From assembly GCF_025548555.1 (NCBI RefSeq), contig NZ_JAJLPA010000023.1:1-64000 (forward strand): a DNA stretch of 64,000 nucleotides, in the 5' to 3' direction. Source of the DNA: Sphingomonas sp. A2-49. Lineage in GTDB: Bacteria; Pseudomonadota; Alphaproteobacteria; Sphingomonadales; Sphingomonadaceae. A program made the translations under genes and the position numbers. The notes under the pieces are model-generated. The model saw only the letters and a program-made list of their open reading frames with translations. It made no database searches and was not told the DNA's origin. Of the stretch, positions 26,423 through 35,937 are shown one piece after another; the first letter of the stretch is position 1, and each line of letters begins with the position of its first letter.

Positions 26423-28642
26423 TCACCGGTCCCTCGGACGGATGACCTTGGTCGTATTGTGCTGGATCGGCACCGCGATCCGCGGGTCCTGGATGTTGCC
26501 CGGCACCGGCGCCGACGGGATCGGCGGCGCCGCGCCCATGTAATCGCGCACCAGCTGGTCGATCGACGGCTCCTCGTCGGGCGATTGCAGCCCCTGTTGC
26601 AGCCGCAGATAGCCGTAGCGCTGTTCCGCCAGCTTGCGGCTGTCGGCCGCGCTGCGCAGGATGGTCGGCCGGATGAAGATCATCAAATTGGTCTTGTTTC
26701 GCGATTTCGCCTTCGATTTGAACAGGTTGCCGAGCAGCGGGATATCGCCCAGCAGCGGGATCTTCTCGATCGTCCGCCGCTCCTCGTCGCTGAGCAGGCC
26801 GCCCATCACCGCGATCTGCCCCTCGTCGACGGTCAGCGTCGTCTCGATCTCGCGCTTGTTGAGGATCAGGTCGCTGTTGTCGCTCGACACCGGCCCGGCG
26901 ATCGAGCTGACCTCTAGGCGCAGGTTGAGCTTCACCGTCCCGCTCGAATTGACCTGCGGGCGCGCGGTCAGCTCTATGCCGACGTTCTCGCGCTGCGTGG
27001 TGCGGAAGGTGTTGTCGAAATTGTTCGACAGCGCCTGCCCCGTGGTGATCGGGATCTCCTGCCCGACCAGGCTGTGCGCTTCCTGGTTGTCGACCGTGAC
27101 CAGATGCGGGACCTGGAGCAGGTTCGACGTCGTGTCGCTCTTCACCGCATTGATGATCGCGCCGAAGATGACGTCGCCGATCTTGCCGCCGAACCCGCCG
27201 AACCCGCCCGACGAACCGATGATCGAGCTGATCGCCGACTGGGTCAGCTGGTCGGAGGCATTGTTGGTCGTCACCGTCGTGGTGACGCCGTTGGCGATCG
27301 TCGTCGTCGTGTTGCGGCCGAGCTCGCGCGCGCCGATCGCGCCGGCGATCTGGAGGATATTGGGCGCGCTGTTCGAGAAGGTCGACGCCGCGAACGCGCC
27401 GCCCGAGGGATTGGCGAGGATGAACTGCGCGCCGAGCCGGTTGACGGTCGCATCCGACACCTCGGCGACGATGCCCTCGATCAGCACCTGTTCGCGGCGG
27501 GTGTCGAGCTGGCGGACGACGTCGGACAATTGCCGCTGGATGTCCGCGGGCGCGGCGATGACGATCGCATTGGCGCCCTGGAAGCGGGTGACGACCGCGG
27601 CGGTGCGCCCGCCCTGCGTCGTGATCGCGGGCTGGCCGGTCCCGGCCCCGCCGCCGCCCGAACTCTGCTGTACCGGCGCCTGCGTCACCTGCCGCTGCTG
27701 CTGGGTGTTCGAGCCGCCGCCGGCGCTGCTGCCGAAGCCGGTCTGGGTCCGCGACAGCTGCACGTCCTGCACCGCGTCCGGCGTCTGCCCGACGAGCTGC
27801 TGGAGGACGGGCAGCAATTGCGCGGCGTCGGCATTCTCCAGGAACACGACGCGGATCTCGGTCCCGTTCTTCGCCTTCTGGTCGAGGTCCTGCGCGACCG
27901 CGACGAGCCGTGCGACGCTCGCCGCGTCGCCGCGGATGATGACCGAATTGCTGCTGTCGACCGCGGTCACCGTGGTGCCGACGCCGCCCGCGCCGGCGCC
28001 ACCGCCCTGCCCGCCCGGCGCGCCGCTGGTCAGGCCCTGCAACGCCGCCGCGATCTCCTTGGCGGACGCGTTCTTGAGGCCGACGACGCGGGTCGAGGCG
28101 TTGTCGGCGTCGACGCGGCGCAGCACCTCGCGGATGCGGCGGATATTGTCGGCGAAATCGACGATGACGAGGCTGTTCGAGCCGCGATTGGCGCTCACCG
28201 ACCCTTGCGCGCTGACCAGCGGGCGCACCGTCTCGATCGCCTGCGTCGCGTCGATCGCGCGCAGCCGCACGATCTCGGTGACGAGGCTGTTGCGCGCGGC
28301 GCCGGCGACGCCGACGCGGCTCGGCTGCGAGGCGGCGTTGTCGACCGGCTGGATGCGGAACGCGCCGTTGCCGGTCGGCACCGCGACCAGCCCGTTGGCG
28401 CGCAGCGTCGACAGGAACGCCTCGAAATATTCGCTGCGGCTCAGCGGCCGGTCGGTGACGACCGTCACCTTCCCCTGCACGCGCGAATCGATGATGAAGG
28501 TGCGGCCCGTCACCCGCGCGGCATCGGCGATGAACGCGCGGATGTCGGCATCGCGGACGTTGAGCGTGGTCTGGGCGATCGCCACGACCGGCAGCGCGAG
28601 CGCGGCGGTCGACAGCATCAGGGCGGGGAACAGCGTCTTCAT
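26423..28642 (-). CDS. gspD: Type II secretion outer-membrane secretin GspD
   Basis: A 739-residue secretin that forms the outer-membrane channel. The signal peptide ends near VVAIAQ, N0 begins TTLNVRDADIRAFIADAA, N1-N3 repeats follow with the glycine/glutamine-rich linker of about residues 300-350, and the secretin core has VPHLVTVDNQEA, GQEIPITTGQ and AVMGGLLSDEERRTIEKIP. ATG 28642 overlaps the gspC stop by 4 bases. Length is within the family range. Confidence 0.97.
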   Translation of the reverse strand: MKTLFPALMLSTAALALPVVAIAQTTLNVRDADIRAFIADAARVTGRTFIIDSRVQGKVTVVTDRPLSRSEYFEAFLSTLRANGLVAVPTGNGAFRIQPVDNAASQPSRVGVAGAARNSLVTEIVRLRAIDATQAIETVRPLVSAQGSVSANRGSNSLVIVDFADNIRRIREVLRRVDADNASTRVVGLKNASAKEIAAALQGLTSGAPGGQGGGAGAGGVGTTVTAVDSSNSVIIRGDAASVARLVAVAQDLDQKAKNGTEIRVVFLENADAAQLLPVLQQLVGQTPDAVQDVQLSRTQTGFGSSAGGGSNTQQQRQVTQAPVQQSSGGGGAGTGQPAITTQGGRTAAVVTRFQGANAIVIAAPADIQRQLSDVVRQLDTRREQVLIEGIVAEVSDATVNRLGAQFILANPSGGAFAASTFSNSAPNILQIAGAIGARELGRNTTTTIANGVTTTVTTNNASDQLTQSAISSIIGSSGGFGGFGGKIGDVIFGAIINAVKSDTTSNLLQVPHLVTVDNQEAHSLVGQEIPITTGQALSNNFDNTFRTTQRENVGIELTARPQVNSSGTVKLNLRLEVSSIAGPVSSDNSDLILNKREIETTLTVDEGQIAVMGGLLSDEERRTIEKIPLLGDIPLLGNLFKSKAKSRNKTNLMIFIRPTILRSAADSRKLAEQRYGYLRLQQGLQSPDEEPSIDQLVRDYMGAAPPIPSAPVPGNIQDPRIAVPIQHNTTKVIRPRDR

Positions 28643-29478
28643 GGATTGGGTGCGATCGTGATGGCGAGCGCCAGCGTCTGCGTGCCGCGCTCTACGGTGA
28701 TGGGAATGTTGCCGCCGCCGGCGAAATCGGCGGTGACGCGGTCGAGGTCCTGCGGACCGGTGACGGGGCGCCCGCCGATCGCGGTGACGACGTCGCCCTC
28801 GCGCAGGCCGGCGTTGCGGAACAGCGCGCCGGTGCCCTGCGGCCGGACGACGAGGCCGGAGATGCGACCGCCGTCGATGCGCGGGATGAAGCCGATCTCG
28901 CTGCGGATCGCATGGCCGCCGATCGCGGGCGCGGGCGGCTGGCCGGGGGCGGGTGCGACGCCCGGAGCGAGCGGGGCCGTGCCCGGCGCCGCCCCCTGCG
29001 GGGCGTCGGACTGGACGAGGAACAGGTCTTCGGACGTCCCGCCGCGGTCGATGGTGATATGGTCGAACGTCACCGCCTTCAGCCGCACGCCGGGCTGGAT
29101 CTCCTCGCCGACGCCGACGCTCCTCTGAATATTGTCCGGCCCCGCAAGGATCGCCGAGCCGCGGCCCGACGCCTCGTCGACGCGGATGCCGAACAGCGTC
29201 AGCTGCAATGCGGTGACCGTCGCCGGCCCCGGCTGCGCGCCGCCCAGGCGAAAGAAGGGATCGAACCCCGCGAGCACGTCGTACGGCCGGCCGGGCACGC
29301 TCACCTCCGCCGGGCGCCAGTCGCCGAGCGGCGACACCGGCGTCACCAGCGTCCACACCAGCCGCGCCGATTGCGTCGCCAGCCCCGCGATCAGCAGCAG
29401 CTCCGCCAGCGAATAGACGTTCACGACCGGCAGGCGGCGCAGGATGCGGCGCGTGCGCGCGTCGAGTTTCAAGCGCAT
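28639..29478 (-). CDS. gspC: Type II secretion protein GspC
   Basis: A 279-residue inner-membrane clamp protein that links the platform to the secretin. A cytoplasmic basic tail and one helix (YSLAELLLIAGLATQSARLVW) precede the periplasmic homology region (LQLTLFGIRVDEASGRGSAI), a proline-rich linker near residue 165 and a C-terminal PDZ domain (ALFRNAGLREGDVVTAIGG). It is the first gene of the gsp operon, so the operon promoter should lie in 29479-29600, where no clear motif was recognised. Confidence 0.94.
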   Translation of the reverse strand: MRLKLDARTRRILRRLPVVNVYSLAELLLIAGLATQSARLVWTLVTPVSPLGDWRPAEVSVPGRPYDVLAGFDPFFRLGGAQPGPATVTALQLTLFGIRVDEASGRGSAILAGPDNIQRSVGVGEEIQPGVRLKAVTFDHITIDRGGTSEDLFLVQSDAPQGAAPGTAPLAPGVAPAPGQPPAPAIGGHAIRSEIGFIPRIDGGRISGLVVRPQGTGALFRNAGLREGDVVTAIGGRPVTGPQDLDRVTADFAGGGNIPITVERGTQTLALAITIAPNP

Positions 29479-29600
29479 GTGTCAGTCCCGTCCCGCACGT
29501 CGCGCCTACGCATGCCATGTTACGCTTTGGCGTCAAAGGGGTCAGATGCGCCGCAGGGGCCGCCGGCCGCCCCTCCCCAACCGCCGGAACGCCCGATAGG

Positions 29601-30266
29601 ATGGCCGCCATGGACACGATTCCTTCCCTCGGCAGCGGCCTCAACGCGGGCCCGATCGTCGCGCAGCTGCTCGCCCAACCCGGCGTCCAGAAGGTCCCCA
29701 GCGCCAAGCTCGACCTGTTCATCGCGCGCGATTTCATCGGCGCGGGGCTGTGCGAGGCGCTGATCGAGCGGATCGACGCCGTCCGCCGCCCCTCGACCAT
29801 CGCTGATCCCAACGGCGATTCGGCGTTCCGCACCAGCGAAACCGGCGACCTGTTCGCCGGCGACCCGGTGGTGCAGGCGGTCGAGCGCCGGCTCGCGCTG
29901 TTCACCGGCCTCGACCCCGCGCACGGCGAGCCGCTCCAGGGCCAGCGCTATGCGGTGGGGCAGGAATTCAAGGGCCATACCGACTATTTCGAGCCGCAGG
30001 GGGCGGACTATGCGCGCTACTGCGCGGTCGCGGGCAACCGCACCTGGACGGTGATGGTCTATCTCAACGTGCCGGAGGCGGGCGGCGCGACCCGCTTCAA
30101 GGCGGTCGACAAGATCGTCCAGCCGGAAATCGGCAAGCTCGTCGCCTGGAACAACCGCCGCCCCGACGGCACGCCCAATCCGGCGACGCTGCATCAGGGG
30201 ATGAAGGTGCGCAGCGGCGTCAAATACGTCATCACCAAATGGTACAGGGAGTTACCCTGGGCCTGA
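29601..30266 (+). CDS. 2OG-Fe(II) oxygenase (prolyl 4-hydroxylase type)
   Basis: A 221-residue 2-oxoglutarate- and iron-dependent oxygenase. The facial triad is visible as HTD in FKGHTDYFEP (about residues 122-124) and the later histidine in NPATLHQGMKV, with the 2-oxoglutarate-binding lysine in VRSGVKYVITKWY. This matches the P4Hc-type domain; the hydroxylated substrate is unknown. ATG 29601 and ATG 29610 are both possible starts and neither has a strong Shine-Dalgarno sequence. It is divergent from gspC. Confidence 0.88.
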   Translation: MAAMDTIPSLGSGLNAGPIVAQLLAQPGVQKVPSAKLDLFIARDFIGAGLCEALIERIDAVRRPSTIADPNGDSAFRTSETGDLFAGDPVVQAVERRLALFTGLDPAHGEPLQGQRYAVGQEFKGHTDYFEPQGADYARYCAVAGNRTWTVMVYLNVPEAGGATRFKAVDKIVQPEIGKLVAWNNRRPDGTPNPATLHQGMKVRSGVKYVITKWYRELPWA

Positions 30267-30389
30267 CGCCCGTCCGACGCGGCGCCGCCGATCCGGGCCC
30301 GACGCACGGGTGCGGACGTCATGGCGGTCCGTCTTGCCGCCCCCTGCCCTTTCGCCTAGTCCGACGCTCCGAGAGGGCAATAGGCAGGC

Positions 30390-31802
30390 ATGGCTGACGA
30401 GATCATCTCCTACGAACCCGCGACCGGGGCGGAACTCTGGCGCGGGCCGGTCGGCGACGCGGAGCTGGAGGTCGCCGCCGCGCGCGCCGGCTGGGCGGGC
30501 TGGGCGGCGCTGCCGCTCGCGGTCCGGATCGAGACGCTGCGCCGCTTCGGCAACGTCGTGCGCCAGCGCCACGAAGCCTTCGCGGACCTGCTGGCGCGCG
30601 AAACCGGCAAGCCGGTGTGGGAGGCACGGACCGAGGTCGACACGGTCATCGGCAAGGTCGACATCTCGGTCACCGCCTATGCCGAGCGGACGGCGCAGCG
30701 CCGGCTCGAATCGCCGATGGGCAGCCGCATGGCGCTGCGGCACAAGCCCCACGGCGTGCTTGCGGTGCTGGGGCCGTACAATTTCCCTGCGCACCTGCCC
30801 AACGGTCACATCGTCCCCGCGCTGCTCGCCGGCAATGCGGTCGTGTTCAAGCCGTCCGAAAAGACGCCCGCGACCGGCGCCTTCCTCGTCGACTGCTATC
30901 GCGCCGCCGGAGTACCCGACGCGTGCATCCGCGTACTGATCGGCGGCCCGGCCGAGGGCAAGGCGCTGGCCGAGCATCCCGACATCGACGGCCTGCTGTT
31001 CACCGGCTCGGCGCGCACCGGCCTCGCGCTCAACCGCGCCTTCGCGAACAAGCCGGAAAAAATCCTGGCGCTCGAAATGGGCGGCAACAATCCGATCGTC
31101 GTGTGGGACACGCCCGACCTGCATTCGGCGGCGGTGCTGGTCATCCAGTCGGCCTTCACCACCGCGGGCCAGCGCTGTACCGCCGCGCGGCGGCTGATCG
31201 TCGAGGACAAGCTGTTCGAACCGCTCGTCGACACGATCCACACGATGGTCGGCCGGCTGATCGTCGGCGCGCCGCACGACGATCCGCAGCCGTTCATGGG
31301 GCCGGTGATCGACAATCAGGTCGCCGACATGCTGACCGAGAGCTTCCTTGCGCTGCTGATGCGCGGCGGGCGCCCGGTCCGCCACCTCGAACGCCCGCGC
31401 GACGACCGGCCGTTCCTGATCCCGGCGATCATCGACATGACCGGCGCGACCGAACGCCCCGACATCGAGCTGTTCGGCCCGATCCTCCAGGTCCAGCGCG
31501 CGCACGATTTCGACGCGGCGATCGCCGAGGCGAACGACACCCGCTACGGCCTGTCCGCCGCGCTCGTCAGCCAGACGCCCGCGCTGTACGACCGCTTCTG
31601 GTCGGGCATCCGCGCGGGCATCGTCAACTGGAACCGGCCGACCAACGGCGCCTCCTCGTCCGCCCCGTTCGGCGGCGTCGGCTGGAGCGGCAACCACCGG
31701 CCGAGCGCCTATTACGCCGCGGATTACTGCGCCTATCCGGTGGTCAGCAACGAGGCGGACGCCGCCCGCGCCAACATCGGCATCGGCCTGCGCGACGCCT
31801 GA
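30390..31802 (+). CDS. astD: N-succinylglutamate 5-semialdehyde dehydrogenase
   Basis: A 470-residue aldehyde dehydrogenase of the arginine succinyltransferase pathway, oxidising succinylglutamate semialdehyde with NAD. Conserved parts are GPYNFPAHLPNGHIVPALLA, FKPSEKTP, FTGSARTG, the general base LALEMGGNN and the catalytic cysteine in TTAGQRCTAARRL near residue 263. The AstD-typical C-terminus NWNRPTNGASSSAPFGG is present. No other ast gene is adjacent in the window, so the pathway assignment depends on the protein sequence. Confidence 0.92.
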   Translation: MADEIISYEPATGAELWRGPVGDAELEVAAARAGWAGWAALPLAVRIETLRRFGNVVRQRHEAFADLLARETGKPVWEARTEVDTVIGKVDISVTAYAERTAQRRLESPMGSRMALRHKPHGVLAVLGPYNFPAHLPNGHIVPALLAGNAVVFKPSEKTPATGAFLVDCYRAAGVPDACIRVLIGGPAEGKALAEHPDIDGLLFTGSARTGLALNRAFANKPEKILALEMGGNNPIVVWDTPDLHSAAVLVIQSAFTTAGQRCTAARRLIVEDKLFEPLVDTIHTMVGRLIVGAPHDDPQPFMGPVIDNQVADMLTESFLALLMRGGRPVRHLERPRDDRPFLIPAIIDMTGATERPDIELFGPILQVQRAHDFDAAIAEANDTRYGLSAALVSQTPALYDRFWSGIRAGIVNWNRPTNGASSSAPFGGVGWSGNHRPSAYYAADYCAYPVVSNEADAARANIGIGLRDA

Positions 31803-31908
31803 GCGTGAGCCTGCCGGACAGCATTCGTGCGGGCGCGGAAAGCTTGCCTAACCCCCGCCAAAGCAACGCTGGCTTGTTCGCGGGCGGGGGGCGGCCCATC
31901 TCCCCGCC

Positions 31909-32736
31909 ATGGCAACGCTTCTCGATCCGAATGCCCGCGGGCGCGTCATCCTGGTCGGGGCGGGCCCCGGCGACCCCGGGCTGCTGACCGTCCGCGCGGT
32001 CGCGGCATTGGAAAGCGCCGACATCGTCGTCCACGACGGGCTGATCGACGCGCGCGTCCTCGACATCGCGCCGCCGTCGGCGCAGCGTATCTCGGTCGCC
32101 AAGAGCCGCGCGCGGCATACCCTGCCGCAGGAGGCGATCAACGCGCTGATCGTCGCGCATGTGAAGACCGGCGCGATCGTCGTGCGGCTGAAGGGCGGCG
32201 ACCCGTTCATCTTCGGCCGCGGCGGCGAGGAGGTGGAGGCGGTGCGCGCCGCCGGCCTGCCGGTCGAGGTTATCCCGGGCGTCTCGGCGGCGCTGGGCTG
32301 CGCGGCGGAGGCGATGCTGCCGCTCACCCATCGCGACCATTCGAGCGCGGTCAGCTTCGTCGCGGGCCAGTGCAAGGGCCTGTCGGATCAGGACTGGTCG
32401 GGCCTCGCCGGTCAGGGCCGTACGCTCGTCATCTACATGGGCGTCGCGACGGCGACCGACATCGCCGACAAGCTGATGGCCGACGGCGTCGCGCCCGACA
32501 TGCCGGTCGCGGTGCTGGAACGTGGCACGCTCGCCGGCAGCCGCGCGATCCGTACCCTGCTCGCCGACCTCGGCCCGATGGTGACGCGCGAGGCGGTGCG
32601 CAGCCCCGCGATCATCGTCGTCGGCGAGGTGGTCGAGCTGTCGGACGCCGAGGACAAGCTCGCTCGCTGGGCGCGGATCGCGGCCGTTGCCCACGAGGGC
32701 GATACGGTCACAGGGCCGGCGGAGGCGGCGGCATGA
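31909..32736 (+). CDS. cobA: Uroporphyrinogen-III C-methyltransferase (sulfate-assimilation copy)
   Basis: A 275-residue SAM-dependent methyltransferase that makes precorrin-2, the precursor of sirohaem. Landmarks are VGAGPGDPGLLTVRA, the VVRLKGGDPFIFGRGGEE glycine-rich loop, PGVSAALGCAAEAMLPLTHR and YMGVATATDIA. It lacks the CysG dehydrogenase/chelatase module. The operon continues with a DUF2849 gene, cysI, DUF934 and cysH, so it should supply sirohaem to CysI. A second copy lies in the nitrate operon. Confidence 0.95.
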   Translation: MATLLDPNARGRVILVGAGPGDPGLLTVRAVAALESADIVVHDGLIDARVLDIAPPSAQRISVAKSRARHTLPQEAINALIVAHVKTGAIVVRLKGGDPFIFGRGGEEVEAVRAAGLPVEVIPGVSAALGCAAEAMLPLTHRDHSSAVSFVAGQCKGLSDQDWSGLAGQGRTLVIYMGVATATDIADKLMADGVAPDMPVAVLERGTLAGSRAIRTLLADLGPMVTREAVRSPAIIVVGEVVELSDAEDKLARWARIAAVAHEGDTVTGPAEAAA

Positions 32737-33029
32737 GGCTGCTGACCGGCAACGACCTGCCGACCGGCGACGTCGTCTGGTGGACCGGCAGCGGCTGGTC
32801 GCGCCACGTCGAGGACGCCGCCGACGTCGGCGCCGAGGGCGAGGGCATCCTGCGCGTCGAGGAAGGCGCGCGCCGCGTCAACGTGCCGTACCTGATCGAC
32901 GCGATCGCGACCGCGGACGGCCCGCGCCCTGCGCATATCAAGGACCGCATCCGGGCGCTGGGTCCTACCGTGCGGCCGGACCTGACGCTGAAGCCGGCGG
33001 ATCCGTCTGCGGGAAGCTGGGTAATATGA
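32733..33029 (+). CDS. DUF2849 domain-containing protein
   Basis: A 98-residue protein that starts LLTGNDLPTGDVVWWTG, the pattern of DUF2849, a short domain repeatedly found between cobA/cysG and cysI in alphaproteobacterial sulfate-reduction operons. Function is unknown. ATG 32733 overlaps the cobA stop (ATGA). It is followed by an 855-base repeat block before cysI, so the usual tight linkage is lost here. Confidence 0.85.
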   Translation: MRLLTGNDLPTGDVVWWTGSGWSRHVEDAADVGAEGEGILRVEEGARRVNVPYLIDAIATADGPRPAHIKDRIRALGPTVRPDLTLKPADPSAGSWVI

Positions 33030-33884
33030 TGCGCGCGAAGACGCGAAGCCGCAAAGGGCAGGTTTTGGTTCGCGCGGAGGCGCGGAGGCGCGGAGGGGTC
33101 GCGCCCGGGGCCGTCGGCGTGTGCACCAACCGGCAGCGGACGGTCGGGCCGTGGCTGTCGAAGACATCCGTCCCTCCCGCCGCCGTCATCCCGGCGAACG
33201 CCGGGCCCCATCGAAACCACACGACCGGAGGCGCGGGCGAAGGCCGCGAGCTATTCCACCCCTCGCACGCGACGGTAACGCCATCATGGACTCCGACATG
33301 CGCCGGAATGACGAACGTACGTGGCAACCACTCGGCGCGCCATAAACGCGTCACCTCCGCGCCTCCGCCCCTCCGCGCGAACCAAACCCTTCCTCTCTTG
33401 GCGTCTTCGCGCCTTCGCGCGAACCAAACCTGCACCGAGCAGCCGAATTCGCACGCGTATCAAGCCATCCCCGCGCCATGGACCCCGGCACGCGCCGGAA
33501 TGACGAATAAATGTGTTGGCCGCTCCGCACACCCGGGACGCGTCACCTCCGCGCCTCCACGCCTCCGCGCGAACAAAACCCTTCCTCTCTTCGCGTCGTC
33601 GCGTCTTCGCGCGAACCACACCTCTTCCCCGCCGCCGCAGCGCCAGGCACATCAAGCGATATCGGCGCCATGGCCCCAGGCATGCGCCGCAACGACGAAC
33701 GGACACGGCGGCCACTCCGCGCGCCATAAAAGCGCCCTCTCCGCGTCTCCGCGCCTCCGCGCGAACCAGATCCATCCTCTCTTCGCGTCGTCGCGTCTTC
33801 GCGAGAACCACACCTCTTCTGCACAGCAAAAGAGCCGCGCGAACCAGACTGCCTTCGCGAACGTCGAAGGCCGGAAAGCCAGCC
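33030..33884. repeat. Repeat block between the DUF2849 gene and cysI, with three tandem ~192-bp units
   Basis: No real gene is supported. Three tandem units begin near 33347, 33539 and 33732 (spacing 192 and 193 bases). Each carries CCTCCGCGCCTCCGCGCGAAC, a TCTTCGCGTCTTCGCGCGAAC-like part and a REP half-site around CGCCGGAATGACGAA. A copy of the first motif lies in inverted orientation at 33040-33100, and a TCATCCCGGCGAACGCCGGG hairpin is at about 33186. Units are imperfect, several substitutions apart. Long frames through this block are repeat artefacts. Confidence 0.8.
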
Positions 33885-35516
33885 ATGTATAGATACGACC
33901 AATACGACCAGGCGATCGTCGATGCCCGCGTCGACGAGTTCCGCGACCAAGTGGATCGCCGCCTGTCCGGGCAGCTGACCGAGGACCAGTTCAAGCCGCT
34001 GCGGCTGATGAACGGCCTCTATCTGCAACTTCACGCCTATATGCTGCGTGTCGCTATCCCCTATGGCACGCTCGACGCCCGCCAGATGCGGACGCTGGGC
34101 AGGATCGCGCGCGACTATGATCGCGGCTACGGCCACTTCACCACCCGCCAGAACCTGCAATTCAACTGGATCAAGCTCGCCGACACGCCCGACATCCTGG
34201 CGCGCCTCGCGACGGTGCAGATGCATGCGATCCAGACGAGTGGCAATTGCATCCGTAACATCAGCGCCGATCAATATGCCGGCGCCGCCGCGGACGAGGT
34301 CGCGGATCCGCGCCCCTGGGCCGAACTAATTCGCCAGTGGAGCACGTTCCACCCGGAATTCAGCTACCTGCCGCGCAAGTTCAAGATCGCCGTCATCGCC
34401 GCGGAAGAGGATCGCGCGGCGATGCGCCTGCACGACATCGGCATCCGCCTGATCGAGCGGGACGGCGAGCTCGGGGGTGCGATCTACGTCGGCGGCGGCA
34501 TGGGCCGCACGCCGATGGTCAGCCACCTGATCCGCGACTTCGTCACCGCCGACGACCTGATGAGCTATCTGGAAGCGTGCCTGCGCGTCTACAATCGCTA
34601 CGGCCGGCGCGACAACATCTACAAGGCGCGGATCAAGATCCTGCTGCACGAGATCGGTGCCGACGACTATCGTCGGCAGGTCGAGGAGGAGTTCGTGGCG
34701 GTCAAGCAGCTCGGCCTCGATCCGCCGCGCGCGGAACTCGACCGCATCACCGCGATGTTCGCGCCCCCCGCCTTCGACGCGGGCGCCCCGGCGGAAATCG
34801 ACGAGAGCGATCCGGACTTCGCGATCTGGCTCGACCGGAACGTCGTCGCGCACAAGCAGCCCGGCTATGCCATCGTCAACATCAGCCTGAAACCGGCGGG
34901 CGGCATTCCCGGCGACGCCACCGCGGATCAGATCGAGCGCATGGCCGATCTGGCGGAGGCATATTCGTTCGACGAGCTGCGCGTGACGCATGCACAGAAC
35001 ATCGTCCTGCCGCATGTGCGCCGGCGCGACCTTCACGACCTCTGGCGGCAATTGGCCGATGCCGGGCTCGGCGAACCCAACCTCGATCTCATCACCGACA
35101 TCATCGCCTGCCCGGGCCTCGATTATTGCAGCCTCGCCAACGCCCGCTCGATCCCGCTGGCGCAGAAGATCGCGGCCCGCTTCGCCGACCGCGAGCGCCA
35201 GCGCGACCTCGGCGAACTGAAGCTGAAGATCTCGGGCTGCATCAACGCCTGCGGCCATCACCATGCCGGCCACATCGGCATCCTGGGCGTCGACAAGAAG
35301 GGGACCGAGAACTACCAGCTCTCGCTCGGCGGATCGGGGGCGCAGGACGTCAGCCTCGCCAAGATCACCGGCCCCGGCTTCTCCGAGGACGGCGTCGTCG
35401 ATGCGATCGAGCGCGTCACCGACACCTATGTCGCCGTCCGCACGCCGGGCGAGCGTTTCCTCGACACCTATCGCCGGGTCGGCTTCGAACCGTTCAAGGA
35501 GGCGATCTATGGATGA
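33885..35516 (+). CDS. cysI: Assimilatory sulfite reductase, haemoprotein subunit (nitrite/sulfite reductase family)
   Basis: A 543-residue sirohaem/[4Fe-4S] reductase that takes sulfite to sulfide. Two ferredoxin-like half-domains include GYGHFTTRQNLQFNWIKL and QTSGNCIRNIS. The cluster/sirohaem cysteines are in CPGLDYCSLANARSIP and the KISGCINACGHHH pair. ATG 33885 follows a GGAAAG. The gene overlaps the DUF934 gene by 8 bases and is in line with cysH, so sulfite rather than nitrite is the likely substrate; NirB serves nitrite elsewhere in the window. Confidence 0.92.
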   Translation: MYRYDQYDQAIVDARVDEFRDQVDRRLSGQLTEDQFKPLRLMNGLYLQLHAYMLRVAIPYGTLDARQMRTLGRIARDYDRGYGHFTTRQNLQFNWIKLADTPDILARLATVQMHAIQTSGNCIRNISADQYAGAAADEVADPRPWAELIRQWSTFHPEFSYLPRKFKIAVIAAEEDRAAMRLHDIGIRLIERDGELGGAIYVGGGMGRTPMVSHLIRDFVTADDLMSYLEACLRVYNRYGRRDNIYKARIKILLHEIGADDYRRQVEEEFVAVKQLGLDPPRAELDRITAMFAPPAFDAGAPAEIDESDPDFAIWLDRNVVAHKQPGYAIVNISLKPAGGIPGDATADQIERMADLAEAYSFDELRVTHAQNIVLPHVRRRDLHDLWRQLADAGLGEPNLDLITDIIACPGLDYCSLANARSIPLAQKIAARFADRERQRDLGELKLKISGCINACGHHHAGHIGILGVDKKGTENYQLSLGGSGAQDVSLAKITGPGFSEDGVVDAIERVTDTYVAVRTPGERFLDTYRRVGFEPFKEAIYG

Positions 35517-35937
35517 CGCCCTGCTGCGCTTCCGCGACGACGAGCCGCACGACGAACCCGCGGTGACGCTCGACGCCTTCCTCGGCCAGAGCAACGCGAC
35601 CGCGGTCCGGCTGGAGGCGGGGGAGGACGCGCGCGCGCTGCTGCCGCAGCTCGGCCAGCTTGCGCTGGTCGAGGTCAGCTTCCCGACGTTCCGCGACGGT
35701 CGCGGCTACAGCGCGGCGCGGGTGTTGCGCGAGGCGGGCTATACCGGCGAGCTGCGCGCGGCGGGCGACGTGCTGGTCGACCAGCTGCCGCTGATGCGCC
35801 GCTGCGGCTTCGACAGTTTCGCGCCGGAAGCGCCGATCGACGCGGATGTGCTGCGGCGCAGCCTCGACCGCTACGACTATCGCTATCAGGCCGCGGCCGA
35901 TGCCGCCGTGCCGGTATGGACATTGCGTCATGGCTAG
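35509..35937 (+). CDS. DUF934 domain-containing protein
   Basis: A 142-residue protein with the DUF934 core LVEVSFPTFRDGRGYSAARVLRE (in part), followed by GELRAAGDVLVDQLPLMRRC and FDSF. The family occurs almost only between cysI and cysH in alpha- and betaproteobacteria and is thought to assist sulfite reduction, but no activity is established. It overlaps cysI by 8 bases and cysH by 8 bases, indicating tight translational coupling. Confidence 0.9.
   Translation: MDDALLRFRDDEPHDEPAVTLDAFLGQSNATAVRLEAGEDARALLPQLGQLALVEVSFPTFRDGRGYSAARVLREAGYTGELRAAGDVLVDQLPLMRRCGFDSFAPEAPIDADVLRRSLDRYDYRYQAAADAAVPVWTLRHG

Noticed and set aside
24364..26445. 693-codon plus-strand frame across gspE and the repeat block
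   Set aside because: It runs through gspE antisense and the palindromic repeats; the PAVIPAQAGIPTRRR-like translation is a well-known artefact of such repeats.
33040..33880. Possible CRISPR array in the tandem repeats
   Set aside because: The units are about 192 bases, imperfect, palindromic inside and without short regular repeats or unique spacers, and no cas gene is nearby.
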